Assembly: GCF_003151255.1 (NCBI RefSeq)
Contig: NZ_CP029481.1
Span: forward strand, 1,674,001 to 1,738,000
DNA length: 64,000 bases
Direction: 5' to 3'
Source: Microvirga sp. 17 mud 1-3
GTDB lineage: Bacteria; Pseudomonadota; Alphaproteobacteria; Rhizobiales; Beijerinckiaceae
Part shown: piece by piece, positions 18,151-38,035 of the stretch
How the letters are laid out: each line of letters starts with the position of its first letter
Numbering within the stretch: position 1 is the stretch's first letter
Program-made: the position numbers and the translations under genes
Notes under the pieces: model-generated
Databases searched by the model: none
The model's input: only the letters and a program-made list of their open reading frames with translations
Told to the model about the DNA's origin: nothing

Positions 18151-18579
18151 ATGGCAAAGAAAATTGCGGGCTACGTTAAGCTTCAGGTACCCGCCGGCGC
18201 GGCCAACCCGTCGCCGCCCATCGGTCCGGCGCTGGGTCAGCGCGGCCTCAACATCATGGAATTCTGCAAGGCCTTCAACGCGAAGACCTCGCAGATGGAG
18301 AAGGGCATGCCGATCCCGGTGATCATCACCGCGTATCAGGATCGCTCCTTCACGTTCGAGATGAAGCAGCCGCCGGTCTCCTACTTCCTCAAGAAGGCGG
18401 CCAAGGTCGACAAGGGTTCGCAGACCCCGGGCAAGGGCGGCAAGGCCGGCTCGGTCACCCGCGACCAGATCCGTGAGATCGCCGAGAAGAAGATGGTCGA
18501 TCTCAACTGCGACACCGTTGATTCCGCCATGGCTATGATCGAGGGCTCCGCGCGCTCGATGGGCCTGGAAGTGGCGTAA
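18151..18579 (+). CDS. rplK: Ribosomal protein uL11
   Basis: The 142-residue protein has [19 protein letters not shown] and [19 protein letters not shown], the N-terminal domain that binds factors at the GTPase-associated centre, and a C-terminal 23S rRNA-binding domain. GAGAGCAG precedes the ATG at 18151; a second in-frame ATG five codons upstream is not family-like. rplA follows after 10 bases. Confidence 0.98.
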   Translation: MAKKIAGYVKLQVPAGAANPSPPIGPALGQRGLNIMEFCKAFNAKTSQMEKGMPIPVIITAYQDRSFTFEMKQPPVSYFLKKAAKVDKGSQTPGKGGKAGSVTRDQIREIAEKKMVDLNCDTVDSAMAMIEGSARSMGLEVA

Positions 18580-18589
18580 GGAGGGCACG

Positions 18590-19291
18590 ATGGCTGTGAA
18601 AGAGGGTAAGCGCATCCGCAACGCCCGCGAGGGCATCGATGCCGCCAAGCTCTACGGCATCCAGGATGCCGTGAAGCTCGTCAAGGAACGCGCCAAGGCG
18701 AAGTTCGACGAGACCATCGAAGTGTCGATGAATCTCGGCGTCGATCCGCGCCATGCGGACCAGATGGTCCGTGGCGTCTGCAACCTGCCGAACGGCTCCG
18801 GCCGGACGGTGCGCGTTGCGGTCTTCGCCCGCGGCGCCAAGGCCGACGAGGCCAAGGCCGCCGGTGCCGACATCGTCGGCGCCGAGGAGCTCTTCGAGAC
18901 CGTCAACGGCGGCACGATCGAGTTCGACCGCTGCATCGCCACCCCGGACATGATGCCGCTCGTCGGCCGTCTCGGTAAGGTGCTCGGCCCGCGCGGCCTG
19001 ATGCCGAACCCGAAGGTCGGCACCGTCACCATGGACGTGAAGGGCGCCGTCGAGGCCGCCAAGGGCGGTGCGGTGGAGTTCCGCGTCGAGAAGGCCGGTA
19101 TCGTCCATGCGGGCATCGGCAAGGCTTCTTTCGATGAGACCAAGCTCATCGAGAACATCAAGGCCTTCGCGGACGCCGTCGCCAAGGCGAAGCCGACCGG
19201 CGCCAAGGGCACCTACATTCAGCGCGTGGCCATCTCGTCGACGATGGGCCCCGGCGTGAAGGTCGACCCGGCTTCGGTCATCAACGGCTAA
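18590..19291 (+). CDS. rplA: Ribosomal protein uL1
   Basis: The 233-residue protein forms the mobile L1 stalk and in many bacteria represses its own operon. Family segments [28 protein letters not shown] and [16 protein letters not shown] are visible. AAGGAGG lies just upstream of the ATG. Normally rplJ follows at once; here a terminator and a minus-strand gene intervene. Confidence 0.98.
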   Translation: MAVKEGKRIRNAREGIDAAKLYGIQDAVKLVKERAKAKFDETIEVSMNLGVDPRHADQMVRGVCNLPNGSGRTVRVAVFARGAKADEAKAAGADIVGAEELFETVNGGTIEFDRCIATPDMMPLVGRLGKVLGPRGLMPNPKVGTVTMDVKGAVEAAKGGAVEFRVEKAGIVHAGIGKASFDETKLIENIKAFADAVAKAKPTGAKGTYIQRVAISSTMGPGVKVDPASVING

Positions 19292-19312
19292 GTGAATACC
19301 TTAAAGCTAGAG

Positions 19313-19345
19313 AAAAGCCCCGGTGCACAACTGGGGCTTTTTTTT
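19313..19345 (+). terminator. Strong Rho-independent terminator after rplA
   Basis: AAAAGCCCC (19313-19321) pairs with GGGGCTTTT (19333-19341) around an 11-base loop, continuing into a run of eight T. It ends the rplKA transcript, separating it from rplJL. Confidence 0.9.
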
Positions 19346-19353
19346 GTAGATTC

Positions 19354-19698
19354 CTACCGAGGAAATCGGCACCCACTTTCCTTCCTGATATTTGGAGCCG
19401 ATCGGTTGGCCGTGCTGATCACCTGCTTGGCCAGTTCAGGCTGGAACGCCATGCAGGCTTTTCCCATTTTCTTCATGGTATCGAAGTGAACGAGCGCCTT
19501 CCTAAGATAGGCGCAGCGATGGGCTTCCGTCTTGTCCTGCTGGTAAATCGCATGCTGACCTCGAGCCTCCTGCTCGGCAGATTTCGTGGCTTCGATCAGG
19601 GAGAGACAGCGCGTTTCCTCGGGAGTCGCGGCCAGCAGGGTTGGTGACCAGAACACGAGGGCCACTGCGGCAACCAGGACGTGCGGTTTGGCAGGCAT
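19354..19698 (-). CDS. Secreted small protein of unknown function inside the ribosomal cluster
   Basis: The 114-residue product starts MPAKPHVLVAAVALVFWSPTLLAA, a clear Sec signal with cleavage near residue 24. The mature part is charged and probably helical, with four Cys (ETRCLSLIE, HRCAYLRKA, GKACMAFQ, GCRFPR) that could form two disulphides in the periplasm. AAGGAAG stands 8 bases before the ATG, supporting expression. It is oriented against the flanking rplKA and rplJL genes. No family was recognised. Confidence 0.65.
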   Translation of the reverse strand: MPAKPHVLVAAVALVFWSPTLLAATPEETRCLSLIEATKSAEQEARGQHAIYQQDKTEAHRCAYLRKALVHFDTMKKMGKACMAFQPELAKQVISTANRSAPNIRKESGCRFPR

Positions 19699-20249
19699 AT
19701 AAAACTTCCTTTATTGGTCCGCAGACCATAGCAGGCCCCGGCAAAAATGAAATAATGTTATGAAAGATTTCCTTCGGGCCATCTAATAGCAAGGGCCGCA
19801 TCGTAGACTTAGCCTGCACAACCGATAAGGTTCTGCTCTAAAGCGGGCATTCATTTCCGCGGCGTAAAAGTCGCTAAGCCTCATCTTCGCCGGGCGCTTG
19901 AGGATTCGCGGCTTGCGGGACGGGCACTGGGGATGAGCGGGTTCGAACCATGTGGGACGGGGAGGGGAATTCTCAGGGCGAGGTTCTTTTCCCAAAGGGA
20001 AGGCGTCCCTTGAAATCCCGGCCAGCAAGGCATAAATCGGCCTTTGCTTCCTTATCGGCGCGAAAATGACACGTAAATGCCTCTTGGCATTTGCAGCCGA
20101 AGGGCTTATGACATCGCGTTGAGATTCCAACAACTGCCAGGGCTTGTCTTTTACAGAGAGCCCGGCTGCGAAATCCGCTCCGTAAGGAGCGGTGACAGGC
20201 CGGCGGGCCAAAGGTTCCCCCTTTGGCGCGATCCGGCTATGTCCTGTCC
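19699..20249. other. Intergenic region upstream of the rplJ leader
   Basis: About 550 bases without a supportable gene; a long minus-strand frame here has no family features. A GGTTCGAACC palindrome near 19949 resembles a tRNA T-loop but has no acceptor or anticodon arm around it. A weak TTCCCC-17-TATGTC pair near 20215-20243 could start the rplJL transcript. Confidence 0.4.
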
Positions 20250-20251
20250 GA

Positions 20252-20500
20252 GACTGCAGGTGCCGGCCAGCCCGGCTTAATTCGTAAGGACCTGCATAGA
20301 CGGGGAAACCGAGTTCCGGCGCGCTCACGCGGGCCGTATCGTTCGGTTCGAACCATCTCGCCTAGGGCGCTCTTTCCGGAGCGTAATCTGGGGGACAGGG
20401 CTTGCGAGAGCGTCGTTCGAAGGCGCCTGCGGCCCCAAGCCGAGGCGCTGACGAGCGACAGGTGCAACCGGCGGTATATCCGCCAACCGGAGAGAGCCCA
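20252..20500 (+). promoter_or_regulatory. rplJ leader with probable L10(L12)-binding structure
   Basis: TGCAGGT (20255-20261) pairs with ACCTGCA (20290-20296), enclosing a GCCGG/CCGGC hairpin (20262-20266 with 20272-20276) and an unpaired TTAATTCGTAAGG. This is the arrangement expected of an L10 leader, by which L10-L12 represses its own translation. A second small hairpin, GGCGG-TATAT-CCGCC (20470-20484), lies just before the ribosome site. Structure is seen; the regulation is inferred from other bacteria. Confidence 0.55.
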
Positions 20501-21019
20501 GTGGAAAGAGCAGCAAAACGCGAGCTCGTCTCGACGCTCAACGACGTGTTTTCCAGCACGAGCGTGGTCGTCGTTGCCCACTATGCTGGTCTTACGGTCG
20601 CCGACATGCAGAAGCTGCGCGCGCAGATGAAGCAGGTTGGCGCCACCGTGAAGGTCGCAAAAAACAGCCTCGCCAAAATCGCTCTCGAAGGCACGGACGT
20701 CGCGTCCATCTCGGACCTCATGAAAGGTCCGACCCTGATCGCTTATTCGAGCGATCCGGTCGCGGCGCCCAAGGTCGCTGTCGATTTCGCCAAGGCTAAC
20801 GACAAGCTCGTGATCCTTGGCGGCGCAATGGGCGCGACTGCCCTGAACGTGGACGGAGTGAAGGCGCTTGCCACCCTTCCGTCCCTTGATGAACTGCGCG
20901 CGAAGCTGGTCGGCCTCATCCAGGCTCCGGCTACGAAGATCGCACAGCTCAGCACTGCGCCGGCGGCGAAGCTCGCCCGCGTGTTCGGGGCCTATGCCAA
21001 GACAGGCGAAGCGGCGTGA
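20501..21019 (+). CDS. rplJ: Ribosomal protein uL10 (GTG start)
   Basis: The 172-residue protein anchors the L7/L12 stalk. The start is GTG at 20501 (read as Met, then [16 protein letters not shown]), which matches the family N-terminus and has GGAGAGAG 7 bases upstream; no ATG is suitably placed. The rRNA-binding part includes [19 protein letters not shown] and [13 protein letters not shown]. rplL follows after 53 bases. Confidence 0.97.
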   Translation: MERAAKRELVSTLNDVFSSTSVVVVAHYAGLTVADMQKLRAQMKQVGATVKVAKNSLAKIALEGTDVASISDLMKGPTLIAYSSDPVAAPKVAVDFAKANDKLVILGGAMGATALNVDGVKALATLPSLDELRAKLVGLIQAPATKIAQLSTAPAAKLARVFGAYAKTGEAA

Positions 21020-21072
21020 GGCCGTAACCTCAACCATCAAACCGTTCGAATCGAACTTAAGGACTGAAATCA

Positions 21073-21453
21073 ATGGCTGATCTTGCCAAGCTTGTTGACG
21101 ATCTGTCGTCTCTGACCGTTCTCGAAGCCGCTGAGCTCGCGAAGATGCTCGAAGAGAAGTGGGGCGTTTCCGCTGCTGCGGCTGTGGCCGTTGCGGCCGC
21201 TCCGGGCGCTGGTGGCGGCGCTGCCGCTGCGGCCGAAGAGCAGACCGAGTTCACGGTCGTTCTCGCCTCTGCCGGCGACAAGAAGATCGAAGTGATCAAG
21301 GAAGTCCGCGGCATCACCGGCCTCGGCCTGAAGGAAGCCAAGGACCTCGTCGAAGGCGCTCCGAAGCCCGTCAAGGAAGGCGTTGCCAAGGACGAAGCCG
21401 AGAAGATCAAGGCGACCCTCGAGAAGGTCGGCGCCAAGGTCGAGCTTAAGTAA
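21073..21453 (+). CDS. rplL: Ribosomal protein bL12 (L7/L12)
   Basis: The 126-residue protein has the N-terminal dimerisation part ([21 protein letters not shown]), an Ala/Gly-rich hinge, and the C-terminal factor-binding domain with [21 protein letters not shown]. It recruits translation GTPases and is present in four to six copies per ribosome, so strong expression relative to rpoBC is needed; hairpins just downstream may help set this ratio. Confidence 0.98.
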   Translation: MADLAKLVDDLSSLTVLEAAELAKMLEEKWGVSAAAAVAVAAAPGAGGGAAAAAEEQTEFTVVLASAGDKKIEVIKEVRGITGLGLKEAKDLVEGAPKPVKEGVAKDEAEKIKATLEKVGAKVELK

Positions 21454-21457
21454 TCTT

Positions 21458-21499
21458 GCGACCTTCGGGTCGCGAGGTTCCCCGGCCTTCGGGCCGGGG
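21458..21499 (+). terminator. Tandem UUCG hairpins after rplL
   Basis: Two successive hairpins, GCGACC-TTCG-GGTCGC (21458-21473) and CCCCGGCC-TTCG-GGCCGGGG (21480-21499), begin four bases after the rplL stop. Both have the extra-stable C(UUCG)G loop. There is no T-run. The position corresponds to the rplL-rpoB attenuator known in E. coli. Confidence 0.6.
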
Positions 21500-21642
21500 T
21501 TCAACAAACAAGCGGTCCCAGGCAAATTTGCTTGGGGCCGTTGTGTCGTCCTAGAGATCCGGGGCCCCAGAGGCCAGATTCTCGGGGATGTATCCGGGGC
21601 ACTGAGCTCCGGTTCTGTGGTCATCCCGCCGGTCGCGGGGCG

Positions 21643-21679
21643 GCTGATCCAGCACCCGGATCGCGGATGCTGGATCAGC
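21643..21679. repeat. 12-bp inverted repeat upstream of rpoB
   Basis: GCTGATCCAGCA (21643-21654) and TGCTGGATCAGC (21668-21679) are perfect inverted copies with a 13-base spacer, ending 23 bases before the rpoB ATG. It may fold in the mRNA leader or be a member of a dispersed palindromic repeat family. Confidence 0.6.
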
Positions 21680-21702
21680 TGTAGATGAGGAACGAGGTCC
21701 AG

Positions 21703-25833
<4,131 letters not shown>

Positions 25834-25843
25834 TTTTTACGTC

Positions 25844-25927
25844 GTCATCCCCGGGCCTCGCCAGGGGATCTCGATCCGAAAGGGTGAGCCCTTTCAGACC
25901 AAGATGACCGGCCGAGCCGGTCATGAC
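25844..25927. repeat. Three-hairpin mosaic intergenic repeat between rpoB and rpoC
   Basis: Three inverted repeats follow one another: ATCCCC/GGGGAT (25847-25852 with 25864-25869), GAAAGGG-TGAG-CCCTTTC (25878-25895) and ATGACCGGC-CGA-GCCGGTCAT (25904-25924). The outer ends CGTCAT and ATGACG are also inverted. The layout resembles the REP/RIME-type mosaic repeats scattered between genes of Rhizobiales. Confidence 0.65.
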
Positions 25928-25952
25928 GCCTTCGAGGTTTTAGGAGACGGCG

Positions 25953-30128
<4,176 letters not shown>

Positions 30129-30150
30129 GGCAGGCGGATTCGAGAATCGG

Positions 30151-30180
30151 GAGCCGCCTACGGGCGGCTCTCATCGTTTA
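30151..30180 (+). terminator. Terminator after rpoC
   Basis: GAGCCGCC (30151-30158) pairs with GGCGGCTC (30163-30170) around TACG, followed by TCATCGTTT. It lies 22 bases after the rpoC stop. Confidence 0.7.
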
Positions 30181-30610
30181 GGCCAGGACAGGACTGCAGT
30201 CCTGAAGGGCTGCACCTACGGGTTGAATTTACCCGGTGGAGAGTCCAACTTCCGCGAGGGAAGCCTGGTCAGCCGGCGAAATCGGGAAAAGAGTTGACTT
30301 TTTCCGACTCGGACGCTAGAGAGACCGAACTTTCCGGCAGGCCGTAGATCTTGACTGTCAGGGCGACACGCTCCGACCCAATCGATCTAAACGCTGCCGA
30401 GTTCAACCTTGACTGACAAACGTCAGATTTGGGGCACGATCGCGGCCTAGCCGTGGTCCTCTGCAATTGCACCGCGCCAAGGGCTCAAAGCCGCCTATGG
30501 CGCGGCTTCGTTTTGTGCAAGCCATTGGCTTGTGGGGCGTTGCGTCGCAGCGTCCACCTGTTGAAGACACGCAAAGCCACCGGGTGGTGGTGGGTGAAAG
30601 AGGGCAGAGA
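30181..30610 (+). other. Leader region of the str/S10 operon
   Basis: The 430 bases contain no gene but hold a clear promoter at 30294 and two further TTGACT boxes at 30351 and 30409, at intervals of 57 and 58 bases. A CTGAC/GTCAG inverted repeat overlaps the third box. Confidence 0.55.
30294..30322 (+). promoter_or_regulatory. Predicted main promoter of rpsL-rpsG-fusA-tuf-S10
   Basis: TTGACT (30294-30299) and TAGAGA (30317-30322) are separated by exactly 17 bases. It lies about 280 bases before rpsL, implying a long 5' leader. Confidence 0.6.
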
Positions 30611-30982
30611 ATGCCAACGATCAGTCAGCTGATCCGCAAGCCGCGGACGGCGCAAAAGAGCCGGAATAAGGTTCCCGCGCTTGAGGCCTGCCCGCAAAAG
30701 CGGGGCGTGTGCACGCGCGTTTACACGACGACCCCGAAGAAGCCGAACTCGGCTCTCCGTAAGGTCGCCAAGGTTCGCCTTACCAATGGCTATGAAGTCA
30801 TCGGTTATATCCCGGGCGAGGGGCACAACCTTCAGGAGCACTCCGTGGTCATGATCCGCGGCGGCCGCGTGAAGGACCTCCCGGGTGTTCGCTATCACAT
30901 CCTCCGCGGTGTCCTCGACACCCAGGGCGTGAAGAATCGTAAGCAGCGTCGTTCGAAGTACGGCGCGAAGCGGCCCAAGTAA
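30611..30982 (+). CDS. rpsL: Ribosomal protein uS12
   Basis: The 123-residue protein of the decoding centre contains [20 protein letters not shown], with the lysine whose change gives streptomycin resistance still wild type, and [14 protein letters not shown]. The ATG at 30611 follows AGAGGGCAGAGA. Together with rpsG and fusA it opens the str operon. Confidence 0.98.
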   Translation: MPTISQLIRKPRTAQKSRNKVPALEACPQKRGVCTRVYTTTPKKPNSALRKVAKVRLTNGYEVIGYIPGEGHNLQEHSVVMIRGGRVKDLPGVRYHILRGVLDTQGVKNRKQRRSKYGAKRPK

Positions 30983-31013
30983 GCCGTCCAACTGTTATTG
31001 AGGTCGGAGCTAG

Positions 31014-31487
<474 letters not shown>

Positions 31488-31513
31488 CGGTTGGACCTTG
31501 AGGAGCTTCAGCG

Positions 31514-33589
31514 ATGCCCCGCACGCATGCAATTGAGGACTACCGTAACTTCGGCATCATGGCCCACATCGATGCCGGCAAGACGACCACGACCGAGCGT
31601 ATCCTTTACTACACCGGTAAGTCGCACAAGATCGGTGAGACCCATGAAGGCTCTGCCACCATGGATTGGATGGAGCAGGAGCAAGAGCGTGGCATCACGA
31701 TCACGTCCGCTGCCACCACCTGCTTCTGGAATGGCAAGCGCCTGAACATCATCGACACTCCCGGCCACGTGGACTTCACCATCGAGGTCGAGCGGTCGCT
31801 GCGTGTTCTCGACGGTGCTGTGTGCGTTCTCGACGGCAACCAGGGTGTCGAGCCTCAGACCGAGACCGTCTGGCGTCAGGCTGACAAGTACGACGTTCCG
31901 CGCGTCGTGTTCGTCAACAAGATGGACAAGACGGGCGCGAACTTCTTTAAGTGCGTCGAGGACATCGTGAAGCGCGTGGCCGGCAAGCCGGTCTGCCTCC
32001 AGCTGCCGATCGGCGCGGAGAGCGACTTCCAGGGCGTGATCGACCTCATCAAGATGAAGGCTCTGATCTGGTCCGGCGAGTCGCTCGGCGCGAAGTTCGA
32101 CGAAGTCGAGATCCCGGCTGACCTGCAGGACCAGGCTGTCGAGTATCGCGGCAAGCTCGTTGAGGCTGCGGTCGAGATGGACGACGACGCGATGGTCGCG
32201 TACCTCGAGGGCCAGGAGCCCGACGAGGCGACCCTGCGCCGCCTGATCCGCACGGCCGTCCAGCGTCGCGCGTTCCATCCCGTGCTCTGCGGTTCGGCGT
32301 TCAAGAACAAGGGCGTTCAGCCGCTTCTCGACGCGGTCGTCGACTTCCTGCCGTCCCCGGCCGATCGTGAGGCGATCCAGGGCATCGACTTCAAGACCGA
32401 GGAAGAGATCATCCGCCGTCCGACGGACGACGAAGCCTTCTCCATGCTCGCCTTCAAGATCATGGACGACCCCTTCGTCGGCACCATCACCTTCTGCCGC
32501 GTCTATTCAGGCAAGGTCACCGCCGGTGAGACTCTCCTGAACTCGACTCGCGACAAGAAGGAGCGCGTCGGTCGCATGCTGCTCATGCATGCGAACAACC
32601 GTGAGGACGTTAAGGAAGCCTATGCGGGCGACATCGTCGCTCTCGCGGGCCTTAAGGATACCCGCACCGGCGACACCCTCTGCGACCCGGCCAAGGCCGT
32701 GATCCTCGAGAAGATGGAGTTCCCTGAGCCCGTCATCGAGATCGCCATCGAGCCGAAGTCGAAGGGCGACCAGGAGAAGCTGGGCCTCGCTCTCGCGAAG
32801 CTTGCGGCTGAGGACCCGTCCTTCCGCGTCTCGACGGATCAGGAATCCGGCCAGACCATCCTGAAGGGCATGGGCGAGCTGCACCTGGACATTAAGGTCG
32901 ACATCCTGCGCCGTACCTACAAGGTCGACGCGAATGTGGGCGCTCCGCAGGTGGCCTATCGCGAGACGATGACCAAGAAGACCGAGGTGGACTACACCCA
33001 CAAGAAGCAGACCGGCGGCACGGGCCAGTTCGCCCGCGTGAAGCTCGTCGTTCAGCCGAACGAGACGGGTGCCGGTTTCGCCTTCGAGTCGAAGATCGTC
33101 GGTGGTGCGGTTCCGAAGGAATACATCCCGGGCGTCGAAAAGGGCCTTCAGTCCGTCATCGGTGCCGGCGTCGTCGCCGGCTTCCCGGTGGTCGACATCA
33201 AGGTCGAGCTGATCGACGGCGCGTTCCACGAAGTCGACTCGTCGGCCCTGGCCTTCGAAATCGCCTCCCGTGCGGCTCTCCGCGAGGCCCTGCAAAAGGG
33301 CGCCTCGGTGCTGCTCGAGCCGGTGATGAAGGTCGAGGTCACCACGCCTGAGGATTACACCGGTTCCGTGATCGGTGACCTGAACTCCCGGCGTGGCCAG
33401 ATCCAGGGCCAGGACATGCGCGGCAATGCCGTGGTCATCAACGCGATGGTCCCGCTCGCCAACATGTTCGGCTACGTCAACACCCTGCGCGGCATGAGCC
33501 AGGGGCGTGCGAGCTACACCATGCAGTTCGACCACTATGAACAGGTGCCGTCGAACGTGGCTGCCGAGGTTCAGGCGAAGTACGCCTGA
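31514..33589 (+). CDS. fusA: Elongation factor G
   Basis: The 691-residue translocase GTPase has the P-loop [19 protein letters not shown], the switch-2 DTPGHVDFT and NKMDKTG in its first domain, then [11 protein letters not shown] in domain IV. It moves tRNA and mRNA through the ribosome after peptide bond formation. The length matches bacterial EF-G. It is followed 43 bases later by the second tuf gene. Confidence 0.99.
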   Translation: MPRTHAIEDYRNFGIMAHIDAGKTTTTERILYYTGKSHKIGETHEGSATMDWMEQEQERGITITSAATTCFWNGKRLNIIDTPGHVDFTIEVERSLRVLDGAVCVLDGNQGVEPQTETVWRQADKYDVPRVVFVNKMDKTGANFFKCVEDIVKRVAGKPVCLQLPIGAESDFQGVIDLIKMKALIWSGESLGAKFDEVEIPADLQDQAVEYRGKLVEAAVEMDDDAMVAYLEGQEPDEATLRRLIRTAVQRRAFHPVLCGSAFKNKGVQPLLDAVVDFLPSPADREAIQGIDFKTEEEIIRRPTDDEAFSMLAFKIMDDPFVGTITFCRVYSGKVTAGETLLNSTRDKKERVGRMLLMHANNREDVKEAYAGDIVALAGLKDTRTGDTLCDPAKAVILEKMEFPEPVIEIAIEPKSKGDQEKLGLALAKLAAEDPSFRVSTDQESGQTILKGMGELHLDIKVDILRRTYKVDANVGAPQVAYRETMTKKTEVDYTHKKQTGGTGQFARVKLVVQPNETGAGFAFESKIVGGAVPKEYIPGVEKGLQSVIGAGVVAGFPVVDIKVELIDGAFHEVDSSALAFEIASRAALREALQKGASVLLEPVMKVEVTTPEDYTGSVIGDLNSRRGQIQGQDMRGNAVVINAMVPLANMFGYVNTLRGMSQGRASYTMQFDHYEQVPSNVAAEVQAKYA

Positions 33590-33632
33590 ACCCATTGAAC
33601 AATAACTGACGATTTAAGGAACGGGTGCCACG

Positions 33633-34823
<1,191 letters not shown>

Positions 34824-34884
34824 TTTAGAGGATCAAAGGAGCGGGCCGGTTTAGGCCGGTCCTCTCCCTTGTAGAGGTCAACCC

Positions 34885-35193
<309 letters not shown>

Positions 35194-35241
35194 GCCGTTT
35201 GGCTTGGAGCTTTCGGTAGGACACGCCGAGAGGATACGCAC

Positions 35242-35970
35242 ATGCGCTCAGGCGTCATTGCACAGAAGGTCGGGATGACACGCGTCTTCACGGATGCGGG
35301 TGAGCATGTCCCGGTGACGGTTTTGAAGGTCGACCAGTGTCAAGTGGTCGCCCATCGGACCATGGATAAGAACGGCTACACCGCGCTGCAGGTCGGCGTC
35401 GGCAAGGCCAAGGTGAAGAACGTTTCGAAGGCTGAGCGCGGACGGTTCTCCGTCGCCAAGGTCGAGCCGAAGCGCAAGCTCGCGGAGTTCCGCGTCTCCG
35501 AGGATGCTCTCATCCCGGTCGGCGCCGAGATCACCGCCGACCACTTCGTCGCCGGTCAGTTCGTGGATGTCACGGGCACGACGACGGGTAAGGGCTTCGC
35601 GGGCGGCATGAAGCGCTGGAACTTCGGCGGTCTGCGCGCCACTCACGGCGTGTCGATCTCCCACCGTTCGATCGGTTCGACCGGTGGCCGCCAGGATCCG
35701 GGTCGGACGTTCAAGAACAAGAAGATGCCCGGTCACCTCGGTGTCGAGCGCGTGACCACGCAGAACCTGCGTGTCGTCTCGACCGATCCCGAGCGCGGTC
35801 TGATCCTTGTCGAAGGCGCCGTTCCCGGCGTTGCCGGCGGCTGGATCTTCATCCGCGACGCGGTGAAGCGGAAGCTGCCGAACGACGTGCCGATGCCCGG
35901 CAAGTTCCGTGCGGCGAACGACGCCGCGCCGGCCGCTCAGGCTGACCAGGCCCAAGAGGAGAATGCGTGA
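35242..35970 (+). CDS. rplC: Ribosomal protein uL3
   Basis: The 242-residue protein starts [21 protein letters not shown] and has [19 protein letters not shown] and [19 protein letters not shown], the extension reaching towards the peptidyl transferase centre. The C-terminus carries an extra Ala/Gln-rich tail compared with E. coli. Its stop overlaps the rplD ATG in TGATG. Confidence 0.98.
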   Translation: MRSGVIAQKVGMTRVFTDAGEHVPVTVLKVDQCQVVAHRTMDKNGYTALQVGVGKAKVKNVSKAERGRFSVAKVEPKRKLAEFRVSEDALIPVGAEITADHFVAGQFVDVTGTTTGKGFAGGMKRWNFGGLRATHGVSISHRSIGSTGGRQDPGRTFKNKKMPGHLGVERVTTQNLRVVSTDPERGLILVEGAVPGVAGGWIFIRDAVKRKLPNDVPMPGKFRAANDAAPAAQADQAQEENA

Positions 35971-36590
35971 TGAAACTCGACGTCACCACGCTCGATGGCA
36001 AAAAGGCCGGCTCGGTCGATCTGGACGAGGCCATCTTCGGTCTCGATCCGCGCGCCGATCTTCTCGCCCGTTGCGTCCGTTGGCAGCTTGCAAAGCGCCA
36101 GGCCGGCACGCACGCCGTGAAGAACCGTTCGGACATCGATCGCACGACCAAGAAGGTCTATAAGCAGAAGGGCACCGGTAACGCCCGCCACGGCGCCGCA
36201 AGCGCTCCCCAGTTCCGGGGCGGCGGTCGCGCCTTCGGCCCGCAGGTCCGCGGCCATGCGCACGACCTGCCCAAGAAGGTTCGTGCTCTTGCTCTGAAGC
36301 ATGCGCTCTCGACCAAGGCCAAGGACGCTTCGCTCATCGTCGTCGATGACGTGCAGCTGTCCGAGGCCAAGACGAAGGCTCTGGTGGAGCGGTTCGGCAA
36401 GCTCGGGCTCGCGAACGCCCTGATCATCGGCGGTGCCGAGATCGAGGCGAACTTCCAGCGGGCTGCGCGCAACATCCCGAACATCGACGTCCTGCCGGTG
36501 CAGGGCATCAACGTCTATGACATTCTCCGTCGCGAGAAGCTCGTTCTCACGAAGGCGGCTGTCGATGCGCTGGAGGCGCGCTTCAAATGA
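35970..36590 (+). CDS. rplD: Ribosomal protein uL4
   Basis: The 206-residue protein has [20 protein letters not shown] in the loop lining the exit tunnel, and [11 protein letters not shown]. In E. coli L4 also represses the S10 operon. The ATG at 35970 overlaps the rplC stop by one base (AGAGGAG upstream); a GTG one codon earlier is less likely. The end overlaps rplW by four bases (ATGA). Confidence 0.97.
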   Translation: MKLDVTTLDGKKAGSVDLDEAIFGLDPRADLLARCVRWQLAKRQAGTHAVKNRSDIDRTTKKVYKQKGTGNARHGAASAPQFRGGGRAFGPQVRGHAHDLPKKVRALALKHALSTKAKDASLIVVDDVQLSEAKTKALVERFGKLGLANALIIGGAEIEANFQRAARNIPNIDVLPVQGINVYDILRREKLVLTKAAVDALEARFK

Positions 36591-36883
36591 GCCTGGACCC
36601 GCGCCATTACGATGTGATCGTAAGCCCGGTCATCACCGAGAAGGCCACGACCCTGTCCGATCAGAACAAGGTCGTCTTCAAGGTGAAGCCGGATGCGACG
36701 AAGCCGCAGATCAAGGAAGCGGTTGAGAAGCTGTTCGATGTCAAGGTGAAGAGCGTCAACACGCTCGTCACCAAGGGCAAGGTGAAGATGTTCCGCGGCA
36801 CCCGCGGCCAGCGGTCGGACGTGAAGAAGGCGGTTGTGACCCTCGAAGAGGGCCAAACCATCGACGTCACGACGGGCCTCTGA
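36587..36883 (+). CDS. rplW: Ribosomal protein uL23
   Basis: The 98-residue protein at the tunnel exit, where it docks trigger factor and SRP, starts [21 protein letters not shown] and contains [19 protein letters not shown]. It overlaps rplD by four bases, indicating translational coupling. Confidence 0.98.
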   Translation: MSLDPRHYDVIVSPVITEKATTLSDQNKVVFKVKPDATKPQIKEAVEKLFDVKVKSVNTLVTKGKVKMFRGTRGQRSDVKKAVVTLEEGQTIDVTTGL

Positions 36884-36903
36884 TCGGACGAGAGAGTGAT
36901 CCG

Positions 36904-37740
36904 ATGGCTTTGAAGACCTTCAAACCAATCACCCCCGGCCTGCGCCAGCTGGTGATCGTGGACCGCAGCGAGCTCTATAAGGGCAAGCCGGTCAAGACGC
37001 TGACGGAGGGCAAGTCGTCCTCCGGCGGCCGCAACAATCTGGGTCGTGTGACCGTCCGCTTCCGTGGCGGTGGACACAAGCGGACCCTGCGCAATGTCGA
37101 CTTCAAGCGCCGCGGGCGCATGGGTGACGTGGCGACCGTGGAGCGGATTGAGTACGATCCGAACCGCACCGCCTTCATCGCCCTGATCCGCTACGCCGAC
37201 GGCGAGCTGTCCTACATCCTGGCCCCGCAGCGTCTGGCTGTCGGCGATCAGGTGTCGGCTGGCGAGCAGGTCGACATTAAGCCGGGCAACGCGATGCCGA
37301 TCGGCAACATGCCGGTTGGAACGATCATCCACAACATCGAGCTGAAGATCGGCCGCGGTGGCGCCATTGCCCGCTCCGCTGGCACCTATGCTCAGATCGT
37401 GGGTCGCGACCAGGGCTACGTGACGGTTCGCCTCAATTCGGGCGAGCAGCGCATGGTCCATGGCCTCTGCTTCGCCAGCGTCGGCGCCGTGTCCAACCCC
37501 GACCACATGAACACCTCGGTCGGTAAGGCGGGTCGGAATCGTTGGCTGGGCAAGCGCCCGCATAACCGCGGTGTCTCCATGAACCCGATCGACCACCCGC
37601 ACGGTGGTGGTGAGGGTCGCACCTCGGGCGGCCGCCATCCGGTGACGCCGTGGGGCATTCCGACCAAGGGCAAGAAAACCCGTTCGAACAAGCGGACCGA
37701 TAAGTTCATCGTGTCGAGCCGCCACGCACGGAAGAAGTAA
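36904..37740 (+). CDS. rplB: Ribosomal protein uL2
   Basis: The 278-residue protein has the universally conserved HPHGGGEGR segment near the C-terminus ([19 protein letters not shown]) containing the histidine next to the peptidyl transferase centre, and N-terminal [15 protein letters not shown]. It is 20 bases downstream of rplW. Confidence 0.99.
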   Translation: MALKTFKPITPGLRQLVIVDRSELYKGKPVKTLTEGKSSSGGRNNLGRVTVRFRGGGHKRTLRNVDFKRRGRMGDVATVERIEYDPNRTAFIALIRYADGELSYILAPQRLAVGDQVSAGEQVDIKPGNAMPIGNMPVGTIIHNIELKIGRGGAIARSAGTYAQIVGRDQGYVTVRLNSGEQRMVHGLCFASVGAVSNPDHMNTSVGKAGRNRWLGKRPHNRGVSMNPIDHPHGGGEGRTSGGRHPVTPWGIPTKGKKTRSNKRTDKFIVSSRHARKK

Positions 37741-37755
37741 GGACAGAGGCACGTC

Positions 37756-38034
37756 ATGGCACGTTCGCTTTGGAAGGGTCCGTTCGTCGACGGCTACCTC
37801 CTCAAGAAGGCCGAGGCTGCCCGTGGGTCGGGCCGCAGCGAGGTCATCAAGATCTGGAGCCGCCGCTCCACGATCCTCCCGCAGTTCGTGGGCCTCACTT
37901 TCGGGGTCTACAACGGACAGAAGCACATTCCCGTCTACGTGAGCGAGGAAATGGTGGGTCACAAGTTCGGCGAGTTCTCGCCGACCCGCACCTTCCACGG
38001 CCACGCGGCGGACAAGAAGGCGAAGAGGAAGTAA
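37756..38034 (+). CDS. rpsS: Ribosomal protein uS19
   Basis: The 92-residue 30S head protein starts [20 protein letters not shown] and contains [20 protein letters not shown]. It ends two bases before the rplV ATG (TAAGATG), so the genes are tightly linked. Confidence 0.98.
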   Translation: MARSLWKGPFVDGYLLKKAEAARGSGRSEVIKIWSRRSTILPQFVGLTFGVYNGQKHIPVYVSEEMVGHKFGEFSPTRTFHGHAADKKAKRK

Positions 38035-38035
38035 G

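Noticed and set aside
19940..19960. T-loop-like GGTTCGAACC that might indicate a tRNA or an attachment site
   Set aside because: No acceptor, D-arm or anticodon arm can be folded around it, and no integrase is near.
19783..20328. A 181-residue minus-strand frame in the rplJ upstream region
   Set aside because: Low protein-like character, and it crosses the structured rplJ leader.
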